From: Boswellia sacra
Lineage: Eukaryota > Streptophyta > Magnoliopsida > Sapindales > Burseraceae
Assembly: GCA_013180625.2 (NCBI GenBank)
Contig: SNVD02002551.1
Coordinates: 62,001 to 126,000, forward strand
Direction: 5' to 3'
DNA: 64,000 nucleotides
Shown: positions 54,061-64,000 of the stretch, piece after piece
Numbering within the stretch: the first letter of the stretch is position 1
Layout: each line of letters starts with the position of its first letter
Position numbers and translations under genes: made by a program
Notes under the pieces: model-generated
The model's input: the letters and a program-made list of their open reading frames with translations, nothing else
Told to the model about the DNA's origin: nothing
Database searches by the model: none

Positions 54061-57000
54061 TACTACTGCTTAATTTCCAAGTCCCCAAATTAAATACATA
54101 TCGGTGAAGGGTTTTGTCCCAAACTAGAAACAAAACTTACTTAACCAACGGAAATGCCCAGATCTTTCCTTAGCTTGTAATAACCACACCCGTTACTATT
54201 TTGTAATAACAGCACCTTGTTCAATTACTTTGTGGACGAGGTGATTTGCTAGGTGATTTTTTTCAACTTTGATTTTTCATTTGTTCCATGGCTCTTCTCG
54301 CCATGCTCTTGTTAAAGGTATAAAATGTTCACAAGATGGCCACTCTCCCTGTTCTCATTTCTCTTCCCAGAACTACTCTTCATTTGGTCTCCTCTTCTAA
54401 TGTCTGACTTTTATTTCTCTCTTCTTCATCTAACTTTGCTATTCTATTTCTTGGATTTCCATGCCTTGGTTTCATGGCTCGCTTCTCTCTATATAACAAA
54501 GGTACGATCTTTTCTCCCTCTCGGTGCTTGTGACTTGCATTTATTGCTTGGTTGTGTTCTTGTTTTCTTTGTTTATAAGCTCTGATATTTTTTGTTTTTA
54601 TGGCTTCTGTTTCTAATTTATTAAAAAAAAACTCAGAAAGTGGTTGAAATTATTTTACCGTTGCTTCAGAAGTTGCTAAGTGCTTGGTCTCTCTATCGGC
54701 ACGCCATTTTGGATACTTGCGCAGCCACAAGATAAACGATGATAAAATATGCCAAGTACCAGTCTTTTTCTTCAACTCTATAATATAATGTGGCTCTGCA
54801 TACAAATTTTGAATATGTGAATAATTTGGGAAGTATGTCTACTAGGGCGTGGTATTTTACATCATGTAAGGCATTTATAAATGTGAAACGAATATAAGGT
54901 CTTTAGTTTTTTGGCATATAGCAGTAGTATCTGTTGCTCAATTGTTATTTAGTTAGGATTTGGTAGTTGGTCTTTAGTTTTTTAGGGCTTTGTTGTTTTC
55001 TGGGATTTCAGGTTCATGTCTTGCCCTGTGAAGTGATGGTGCAACTGTCTCCAGGGAGCAGTTTAAAAATGAAAAAAGAAATTGGCAGAAGATAATCATT
55101 TACTACAGGAAGATTACATAGTAGAATGGATAATAGAGAAGATTTTGCAATTGCTTACATACACTTTCTGCTGTTGCAGTGTCTTTCTGTTTTGTTATTG
55201 TATTTTAAATTTTTGTTTTTAGAATTTAATAAATTTAATGAGAGTTTGTGATTAATTTTTAATGATTATAAATAATATATAATTAATATTAATTTAAATA
55301 TATTAATAAGTATATATTTTAGAAAACAATTTTTTAAATACAAGAATAATTTTGAAGATGCGCAAATAATAACGTACAAGTTGGAAACGGGTAAAGCCTG
55401 TCCCAGTTCAATAATTGATGTCTCCATAAGAAACATGTGGAGGAGAAATGAGAGCAGACACGGAGATGGACTTCTACTCCTTAATTGCCAATTTTTGTCC
55501 ATAATTATAGGTATTTATATAATTGTAAGAAGTAATACTATCTTGTAAATTAGTTGTATAAAATTTTTAAAAATTAATATACTATAATTTAATTAAAAGA
55601 GAAAATTTTAAATTTTAAATATATTAATTAAGATTAATGATGTAATAATTATTTAATAATATTATATAAATAAATTTATACAAATAGTAAATAGTTTGAA
55701 TAACACTGCCAATTGTAAGTAAGATCCGTCTTGGATTGAAGTGTTAAAACTAAAAGTAAGAAAAGTCCTTCGTTGTTCTGGGTAAAAAGTTATAGATGTT
55801 TTGCCTCAGTTTTACCATTTAATTTAAGTTCCTCACCCTCCTTACTTCTGGTTAATTCCAACTAGTCCACTAGTTTGAGACGTGCGTTCATGTTCATTCT
55901 TCTTGTTATAAAAAAATTAGGCATGGAAGAGCGGAAAATCTAGGGTGCATTCCGCTACACTGAAGTCCGCGGGCAAGAGAACATATTAAGGAGCCAAAAC
56001 GAAAAATTATTTGGCAGGTGGCTTATACCGGGCAGGGATTAAGGCATTCGAAGAAGATGGGCCAAAAGCATAACAGGCGCCTTGTACGTCAGCAGCCAGT
56101 TGATAATAACGATTATGAACAGAAGGAAAAAATGGTGTTACTTATCAGTCCAACCTTCACCATTTAAAATGTGCCAAAAGTATTTTCCACTAACAACGTC
56201 AATTTAAACGGAATTGTGGCATTTGACGGCTTACTGATGATAGCAGTTAATAAATTGGTGAATGTACCCTTTTCTTAATTAATTTCTATGTGAAAGTGAG
56301 AAATTCATATTTTCCCATAAAGATGTAAATAATAAGAAAATAACTAAAAATGAAACTAGCAGCCGCGTATCAACTTCTTCACATTCCTATTCCAAAAACC
56401 AAAAATTAAAATCAATTAGAAAAAACAGAAAGCATTTAGACTTAAAAAAAAAAAAGTCTCAACAACTCAGAATGTGTAAACAATAACAAGTTGAATTGTA
56501 ATAGCGTTCATAAAATTACATGGCCTGACACCCAGGACATTAATACCGACCCCCTCCTTCTACAGCTGATTCAATCATGCCATCCTTTTATTATTCATTT
56601 CCAGCCAAGCCCCCTGCCATGGAGGTGAGCCAATTATTTTCTGCAAAATGACTATCCTCGTTTTGAATAAAAATAAACTTGCAAACAAATAAATTAACAA
56701 AGAATAACATTTTCATCACATGACTGTAACAGACCACTAAAAAGAAATAGAACTTCCACTCTTTGCTAAAATAGTGTCGACACGTGATGTTGGATGATAC
56801 TCTTAAACCTGTATACGGTAGCGAGGAAAAGCATTTCTTGTCCGAAATAAGCTTACAAATATGGTAACTGTACATACCCGAATATTTCATACATTGAATT
56901 ATAGACTACAGACCTCTTTACTTACACTGGACAAAAGAGTTAAAAAATATATATATATTACACTTCAACCAATTACAAGATTGCACTTCAACCTATTGAT

Positions 57001-57143
57001 CACGCCTTACATGATGTGTGGGGAGGTTGGATATCATATGGATACAGAGAATGGTGTTAATTCGGTTGAGGATGATATGCATGAGCGTGACATTGAAAAT
57101 GTTGTTTAACGTTATAATTATAACTAACCCAAAAACAGAGCAT
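54061..57143. other. AT-rich intergenic region
   Basis: Strongly AT-rich at 55200-55700. Open frames at 54325 (plus) and 56591 (minus) are hydrophobic or T-rich without family resemblance and are not called. No mobile-element ends were recognised. Confidence 0.5.
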
Positions 57144-57908
57144 CTAACAACGTCCTGTCCTCATCTCCTCCTCCAGCGTCGTCAAAAACTGCCTCCTACT
57201 TGCTGCATCCATATTAATCCATGTTCTCCTCATGTCCGAACTGTCTTCTATAAGGTTCACAAATGCACAAACCAGAGCCCCACCGATAGAGCGATCATCC
57301 GGCATGTTTTGTAAACACTTTACCACGGTCACATCGTCCTTTGGAGCGCCACCCTCGCCTTCCCGATTTCCCAAACCTACACCTGAGGTCCTCCCCGTCC
57401 CACTAGGAAGCGTCGAAGCAGTGGGAGCTCGTCCAGCAAAGATGACGTTCAACTTCTCCATGTCGGGCAGAGGTTTCCCGGCTTTATAAGCTCCGGGTTT
57501 TGTTTTTCTAAACTCCTACACACATAAACAACAGCACAAATAAACAACAGGTTTAGGATTCATATATGTAACCATGATCAAGTTGAGACAGTTTACCCTG
57601 CGGAGTCCCTCCCAGACAGCAGCCGGAGCCGCCACCTGCCTGGTGTCGGAGTTCCAGTGTACTCCAAGCGCTTCCAACAGCCTGGATAACATCTGGTACT
57701 CGTAACGGAGCCGTTTATATTTCTCCTTCGCTTGATTTCCGATCACTTGTACCCCCGCTGCAAGCGTCACTTCTCTGCCTATGTCATCCCACTTCGGTTG
57801 CCGCCCGCTTGCTTGATGGCAGCACAACAGATCGATAAACTTCGCTTGCATGTGCGGATCCCACTCCAGCCTTCCTCTACGACAACCTCTGCTGCTGCTT
57901 GACGCCAT
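57144..57908 (-). CDS. Myb/SANT-like DNA-binding domain protein, two exons
   Basis: Minus strand. Exon 1 runs from ATG 57908 to about 57598; the intron ends in gtgtgtag before exon 2, about 57514-57144, with stop TGA. Exon 1 encodes a Ser/Arg-rich start (MASSSSRGCRRGRLEWDPHM), then the domain QAKFIDLLCCHQASGR, W-D-D-I, Q-A-K-E-K-Y-K-R-L, WNSDTRQV, VWEGL. This is the Myb/SANT-like pattern (Myb_DNA-bind_3 type: W..xxFIDLL; NKxKxLKxxY; W-x7-W). Exon 2 encodes PGAYKAGKPLPDMEKLNVIF, a Gly-rich linker and a helical C-terminus. About 230 residues in all. Members act as DNA-binding partners or transposase-derived proteins; a specific role cannot be given. No stop or frameshift was seen, unlike its neighbours. 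The predicted donor is cgcag|ggtaaac or one base on. Confidence 0.72.
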
Positions 57909-57914
57909 GACTGA

Positions 57915-58050
57915 TGTGAGGGACTGCAAGAGAACGTTAATTTATATTAGAGGCGGATGATTGATGAGAGGGACTGCAGGAGAACGTTACTTCATATTAG
58001 AGGCGATGAGAGAGACTGCAGTAGAACGTTAATTTATATTAGAGGCGGAT
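57915..58050 (-). repeat. Three tandem ~45-bp repeats just upstream of the Myb/SANT-like start
   Basis: Copies at about 57918-57960, 57964-58007 and 58008-58050 share gag.gactgca.gagaacgtta and atattagaggcg. They sit within 150 bp of the ATG, in the likely 5' UTR or promoter. Confidence 0.85.
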
Positions 58051-59790
58051 GAAAGAAGAAGTAAATTCAGATGCGACCGTCCGGACGAAGGTTGGTTACC
58101 AGTTAACACAAGCGCCCCCCCGAACGTCCAAAAATAAATGCAGTTAACATATAATATAATTTTTTAGTCTACTACCAACCATTTTAGTCCAAAATAAATG
58201 CAATTAACATATAATACCTAGCAAATGCATTTTTTTTAAAATAAATCTACCATTTGCGTGACGTCGCCACATGAATCGAAATACACCGTGCATTGATATA
58301 AATCTAAATAATTGCTTATACAAAATTAATTAAACAGAGGATAGACCAATAACTTAAATCTTCTTACCAGAGATATCCACTCGTTAAACACCAAGTTGAT
58401 GTCTCTCTTTTTACGTTGATAACTGGTGCATCAAAGGAATAATGAAGCAACCGTGTTAGATCCAGGAGTTCCTATGTCATGTCCTCCTAGGAGATGTCGA
58501 ATCAACCCATACAAACCCAATGACTGAAACCTGATGCTTGAAACCCACTTCTTCAAACCCTCTGCCTCAAAACCGCGCCTATACTTTATAGTCGCTACGG
58601 TAAAGGTTGAAAAAATTCGAACTGTAATACGCGAAAGTCGGTGTTTTCTGTTGTCTGTCACGGTTTTGGCTGAATGCCATAGGGATAAAGAATCAGGGAA
58701 TCTGAAAACAACCATGGAGACCGGTTCTACTTAGCTATTGCATGAGTGCAATACTCATGCACGAGATGGAGGGTGGATCAGTCAACGAAAGCTCAAGCTC
58801 GCGTATCAGCTATCAAAGATGAAAGACCCCAAGATGATAATGAAGAAAGCGTAAATCTTAGGCCAAAGTTGTAGGTCAAAATTGTAAAAAATAGCCAAAT
58901 CAAGGAGAGCCGTTCGATTGGATAATTAATATAACCTCCCATCCGATGGCCATTAAGGCTGCTGTTTCCGTACAGCAGCTTGGACCGTAGTCTGACCTTA
59001 AATTATGCAGAAAAGTTTTCTATCGAGTTGGTTCTCATCGAGGTGAGACTAATAGAATAGCAAATTTATAACTTCTTTTAATTTGTTTTTGACTTTTGTC
59101 GCCTCGTTTTCTGTTTTTACACGCTCGTTTGCAGCTAGTTGTTAGAAATTTTGGTTTTATACCCCATCATCATGTGAATATAATATTTGATTACGACTTT
59201 TTATTTTAATTTATGATTTTTATATGTTAGTATATTACACTCATTTGTACATTACGATTTTTGCATTATATAGAAGTGGTCATATTTACAAATTTGAACA
59301 GTAATTTAGGTTTAAAATTTACTAAACATAATAGTGCCCCTTGCGTCTTTTCATAAGTGACCTGCAAATTTGACATGTAAATAATCAGTTCTTGCACACA
59401 TGATTACGGGTTTCAGCTATTTTAGTTATGTCCTCATGTGAACAGAAATTTCATTTTTGACTTAAGTCAGAACGTTTACTACTTTTATACGCTGGTTTAT
59501 GGTTCTCACTTGCTGTTTACGAGTTTTACATGCCTATAGCTGATTGTTATAATATTATTATATTTTGGGTGGGATCACTGTACATATTGGGCGGGAAGGG
59601 AGCTGGTCAATGAAACCGGTTGTAGACCATTCACATTTCTTGTCTGTTTCTCGGGTTAGTTTTGCTACAGTAACTGCTAGTAACTGCTGCACCCATACGT
59701 CAGCAGTGTTGTAGCCAGAGCACATAATTTAATTTAGCATATCAAAACCAGCAAACCCCTGCCGTGGTACAAGTCCCATTCACTCTGCTA
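58051..59790. other. Intergenic, no gene recognised
   Basis: A frame at 58431-58715 (minus) has no recognisable domain. A short hairpin (gctgctgtttccgtacagcagc) lies near 58961-58982. Otherwise unremarkable AT-rich DNA. Confidence 0.45.
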
Positions 59791-59952
59791 GTCAAAACCA
59801 TTATTTATTTCTGATAAATAAAATCATGCAAGAGACAAATGGTTGGTAATAGGCTAGGTGAATGCCCTAACAAGTAACAGCACTGACTGTACGCGCCAGT
59901 TTACATACAGTCAGGTGACAAGACAACTGCAGTGTAATAGGCTGATAGCTAC
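59791..59952 (+). repeat. Left arm of a long inverted repeat
   Basis: 162 bp whose reverse complement matches 61723-61895 with substitutions and small indels. Shared blocks include ttgtcacctgactg, cagtgctgttacttgt, acctattaccaaccattt-like and aataaataatggttttga. Confidence 0.85.
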
Positions 59953-61722
59953 TAAATTTCGCTGCTCACTGGTCAAGGATGTCTCTCCAGTTTTTGAGAA
60001 CCGTTCTTATATTTTCAAGGCGCATAACGTGTACGAATATTATGTTAAAAAAAATAATTGGATTTTATAATGTAGGAATTTTTTTTGTTTCCACCTGACA
60101 GTACATTTTATGTAACTCTTCAAGGAGAACATAGTTGATATTTTAAATAAGTGGATCAATATATACGCTTTTTTATTTATTATATCATTAATTAAATATT
60201 TTTAAATCTTGATTAAACAAAAAAGTGATACTTACTATGTAAATAAGAATGTATTATGTGACTAGATTTGTTTAAAAATCATAAGTAATATACCATATAT
60301 CAATAAAAGTCTCTCGCTCTTTTATTGGATAGAAAATTTACCATATAATCAATTATAAACAGTGGTGGACTTAGATTTAGAGTTTAAGGGGACTGGTCCA
60401 ACCAATATAATAAAAATAAAAAAATTTTACTAAATATTTGTAATGTATAAAACGAAATAAACATTATAATTTTTGGATTAATTAATCATCAAATTAAGAA
60501 TCTATAATTTGACTTTCTTTTAGTCTTGTAAATAGATATAAAATAAATAATTTAATTACATATTTCGTCAATAAAATATGCTTAGGCACATATTAAAAAG
60601 GAAAAAAAATCTACTTTTTTTTGAAAAATTTTATCAAATCTCAAATAAACTTTGAAAAATGAAGTATAATTAATACTTAAAATAAAATAATTAAAAAATG
60701 AGCACATTATATAAATATGTAAACTTAAATCTTTAATGCAATTGTCTCTTTTTGTTGATATATATATAATTGGAGTAGACAAAAGGCAAATAAATAGACC
60801 TTGTCCATATTCTACTTAAAAGATTTTAAAAATATATATTTCATTGATTAACTAAATGAATTAAAGATTGTTGAATTCATGGACATAATATAGTAATTGT
60901 GTTATTATTGAAAAACTATGAAAATGGAAGAAACCAAAAGAAATTTTATCACAAACGCTTAAATGGCTATGGGCTCTAGGTAGCATATTAAAGATAGGGA
61001 GGGGTCTAAATAACTTTTTCATTTAGAAAGCTTCAACATAAAGGAGGGTAATTATGAATTTTTCAAAACCTGGAGGGGTCTTGGCCTGTACCCATAGTGT
61101 ACAATAGCCTCTGAATAATTGTTTAGATTTGAAAGCATGTGAAGTTATTTTTTGATATTATATGATTTTTTTATAACTTTACTACAACTGTTATGTACTT
61201 ATTTTTCTTTTACATGTTATTAAGATTAGTAATACTATTTTTATTTTTTAATTATATAATTAATTTGTTTAGGATGTATTTTTTAATTTGATTTATAATA
61301 AATTATTTTAAAGAATTGCCCCTCCAAAAATTTGATCCTAAAGCTACCACTTTTATGGTATCTAATATTTTTGGTTTATTCAAAATACATCTTTAACCCA
61401 TCAACCTAAAACAAAGCCATCATTCTCGTATTAAACAATATTAAAGCACACTTGAGTTTAGAAGTTGCATGAATTAAAGAGAGGACTAGAGTAGGTAGAG
61501 GTCCCCACGTGTGATTAATGCATATACCCGGTTCATTAAACTCAAACAAGTAATTCAATTCAATGTCCACACACACTAGAAGATAAGCGGACAGAAGGAG
61601 GGGGAGACGGCGTGGGATAATGATAGCGCCGCTCTTCCTGCTGCAGGTTTTTAGCACGGTTCACATCAATAGCTGGATAATTCTATTCTATATATATATA
61701 AATGGTGCATTAACAGCCCTTC
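59953..61722. other. AT-rich DNA inside the inverted repeat, possible short DNA transposon
   Basis: 1.77 kb with no coding region. Between 60361 (agtggtggacttagattta) and about 61356 the ends are roughly inverted: the reverse complement of the right end begins agtggtagctttaggatc. Both are followed inward by a G-rich ggggac or ggaggggc. This resembles a decayed non-autonomous DNA transposon of about 1 kb, but no convincing target duplication is visible. Confidence 0.4.
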
Positions 61723-61895
61723 CTAGCTATCAGCCTCTTATACTGTAGTAATCTTGTCACCTGACTGCGTGTAAACTAGCGTGTACATTCAGTGCTGTTA
61801 CTTGTCAGGCCATTCTTTCTCTCGGGACCTAACCTATTACCAACCATTTCTTTCTCGCATAGATTTGTTTAACAGAAATAAATAATGGTTTTGAA
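61723..61895 (-). repeat. Right arm of a long inverted repeat
   Basis: 173-bp partner of 59791-59952. It lies about 140 bp upstream of the first ATG of the unrecognised gene at 62035. Confidence 0.85.
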
Positions 61896-62034
61896 AAACT
61901 GCAGTGCCGGCGACAGTTTGGCGCTAACTGAAATAATTCAAATTAAATATCTCGATTCAAAAGCGTTGTAACGAGGCCAGAAAGAAACAGAAGGATTTTT
62001 TGAAGATCGGCTGTTACCTCTCCTATCTCTAATA

Positions 62035-64000
62035 ATGGCGTTTGGTTCACCTCGTACGCTCATCGATCAAGTATTGTTTTTACACTGTTTCTATATATCA
62101 AGCCCTAGAAGTGTTCGCCGGTGATGCCGTATTAAAATTGCAAACCATTTTTTCCATTTTTATGTTTTTTTCACCACTCAAAGCGAAAGAGATAAATCCT
62201 GTTCACAGTATGGTTATTTGAATGATTTTCTTTTAACTTTTATTTATTTAATACAATTGTTGATGGCTGATTGTTCCTGCGTTCACTTTCTACTCAGGAT
62301 TTCGTTTTACTCACTTCAAAGAAAAGAAAGTCAGTCTCAGACGGTTTGAATCGTGGGAGACTTGAGAAAAATGTCAAATTAGCTGTAGGAGGATCTCCGA
62401 GCGCCAGTGGAACTTTGGACAATCATTTTAGAACTTCATTGGAGGATAATCACACAACCAAGCCTACTCTTGGTTTGTTGGCTAAGCTAGAGACAGTTAA
62501 AAGAAATTTGTCACTAGAGATCGATGAATGTTCAAAAGATGGAAATAAACAGCGAAGGATTCATCAGTTTTTGATCCCATCGCACAAAATTCAGAACTAA
62601 AACAGTTTGCAGCTGACGTCCTATCTTTGTATCGTAGGTATTGTACTTCAAACATTGGTTAAGCATTTGTTATGAGTTGTTAATCTCTGTATTTTATAGC
62701 TAACTCTAGGAAGATGAGGTAATATCCTTACCTTAACCTCTCCTTCCCTCCACCCCACAACCCCCGCCGCTCCGGGCCCGGCCCCACACCAGCCCACCCC
62801 CACTAAAAAATAAAAAAAGAAAATAATTTTATAAATTTGTTATTGTCTACAGTGAAATCCAGTCAAGTACAAGTTCACTAACAAAGTCAGAGGTGAAAGG
62901 CCAAAGGAGGCATGGTAGTCCGATGTTGCTAGATGGGACGGAAAATAAACCCGAGGAGAAGTGTTCCATTTCCATTCAATCACAATCAGGAGGTGAAGCC
63001 CCGTGCTCTAACACAAAGAATTCTGAAGAAACAGAGACCGATTTGATTGCTAAAACTGGAAATCTTGTTTCTAGTTCTTGTGAAGAGGTAAAATTTATTA
63101 TTATTATTCTTGGTAGTGCACCCATTTGTGATTTTATTATTTGGAACTTTCTGATTTTCACTGTTTTATTTTTGCTTTGGCAGGTGTTGGCTGGTGATCA
63201 TCGAGTTGCGCTCCAATCAAGCTTGGAAAAATTCAGCAAATCATATAAATCAATTTTGGATGCAGCATCATGCTATGGTCCTGGATCAGCAATTATCAAG
63301 ACATATTCTCGTGAAACCCCCAAGTCAACATGTGGAAGCTCCACATTGACTCCTGGGGAAGCTTCCGAGGCAGCTTTATGGAATGAAGCAATTCAAATTG
63401 CTGATAATTTGTGTGCTCAACCTGATAACCTTCCTGCTCAAGCTGCCAAAGGAACCAATAATGCTAACAGCCAACATGAGATGAACAATTTGTACAATAA
63501 GAATAAAAATTTTGACAAGTCAAAATAAATGTTCGATGAAGGTGAAAGTGAAGTTAAGGATGCATCAACTCGTGATTATTTAAACTCAATGGGGAATCAT
63601 GTGAAGATTTCAGATAAAGAAGCATCTCCACTGCCTGTTAAGCATCTTGACTTTAAGTGTGAGGACAAAAAGCTGGACGGTGGTAACACAGTTTATGGTC
63701 CTTTGGATAGCTTAGAAACTATGATGCAGGGAGAAAGTGTAACATCTCAAAAACAAGAAGGCTACATGAATCATATTGGTTTTGGAACAACAAAAATTTT
63801 TAGTCATTTTGCCCTGTCTCAGAAAACTAAATATATGCCTGAAGTTCAAGAGAGGGTTTCCTTTCCTGTGGTATGTCAAAGAAAAGTGGATTTACAAATT
63901 GAAGATAAAAATATCATCGTACCAGTGTCAGCTGATAATGAAAATGGGAGGTCAATTGGCAATAACCAATACAATGAAGTATGTACTCCTTCAAGTTCAT
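62035..64000 (+). pseudogene. Unrecognised spliced gene, 5' part, with a frameshift and a stop
   Basis: Exon 1 62035-62070 (MAFGSPRTLIDQ), exon 2 62298-62637 (DFVLLTSKKRKSVSDGLNRG onward), exon 3 62853-63087, exon 4 from 63184 past the window end. All introns have GT/AG ends and compatible phases. The third intron (63088-63183) is 96 bp and phase 0, so a naive frame reads through it as a false hydrophobic segment. Exon 2 shifts frame at a T-run (62568-62572): one extra T would give FDPIAQNSELKQFAADVLSL and join in frame to exon 3. A TAA at 63526 interrupts exon 4, which otherwise stays open to 64000. The protein is hydrophilic, Ser/Lys/Glu-rich, with no domain I recognise. It may be a pseudogene, or a real gene carrying two sequence errors. 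Confidence 0.55.
62738..62808 (+). other. C-rich patch in an intron
   Basis: About 70 bp dominated by C runs (ccctccaccccacaaccccc, gccccacaccagcccaccccc), far above the local GC level. The opposite strand has four or more G-runs. Confidence 0.75.

Noticed and set aside
54325..54585. Hydrophobic plus-strand frame that looks like a membrane protein
   Set aside because: T-rich DNA gives Phe/Leu-rich translations by chance; no homologue recalled and no splice or start context.
56591..56890. Minus-strand 99-codon frame
   Set aside because: AT-rich, no recognisable domain, no supporting neighbouring exon.
58431..58734. Overlapping frames on both strands upstream of the inverted repeat
   Set aside because: Each is an antisense shadow of the other; no family resemblance on either strand.
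60361..61356. A definite hAT or Mutator MITE
   Set aside because: The ends are only loosely inverted and no target duplication could be matched, so it is kept only as a possibility inside the inverted repeat.
63088..63183. A transmembrane segment in the unknown gene at 62035
   Set aside because: The hydrophobic stretch is the translation of a 96-bp phase-0 intron with GT/AG ends.

Overview
The window is nuclear DNA of a flowering plant, probably a eudicot; I cannot name the species. The signs are TTTAGGG (plant-type) telomere repeats, plant L1 LINEs whose ORF1 carries DUF4283, a Ty1/copia element and a TRIM primed by initiator-Met tRNA, a Mutator-like element with 9-bp target duplications, and spliced gene remnants that best match plant CLC-f, REC8/SYN1 and a FANCJ-like helicase. 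Almost everything is decayed. The one gene that looks intact is a small two-exon Myb/SANT-like gene on the minus strand at 57144-57908.

Layout. 1-10837: three LINE relics of one family (A, B, F) in the same orientation, separated by degenerate TTTAGGG arrays. 10838-24830: a minus-strand CLC-f type chloride-channel gene, broken by a nested stack of insertions. A 565-bp TRIM (11844-12408, TSD ccaac) and a copia element (12718-24623, TSD aatcc) sit in its exons. The copia integrase region was then split by a 7.1-kb Mutator-like element (15005-22100, TSD atgagtctt). That element carries a captured CUE-domain gene fragment with its introns (Pack-MULE) and about 3 kb rich in GCACGAC/GTCGTGC palindromes. 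26383-31724: a REC8/SYN1 meiotic cohesin homologue on the plus strand, with recognisable exons and a natural C-terminus, but with in-frame stops and a triplicated exon block. 32-34 kb: intergenic DNA. 34346-49462: four more LINEs of the same family (G, C, D, E), again head to tail and again joined by TTTAGGG arrays. 49463-54060: remnants of a FANCJ/RAD3-like helicase and unrecognised exon-like pieces. 57144-57908: the Myb/SANT-like gene. 59791-61895: a 160-170-bp inverted repeat flanking AT-rich DNA. 62035-64000: the 5' part of an unrecognised spliced gene with one frameshift and one in-frame stop; it runs off the window.

Most notable are: (1) the constant linkage of TTTAGGG repeats to the ends of this LINE family, with 5' UTRs built of tandem monomers; (2) the palindrome-array Pack-MULE; (3) the four-level nesting, whose order can be read from intact target-site duplications. 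Coding is inferred from family resemblance recalled while reading. No alignment or database search was run.
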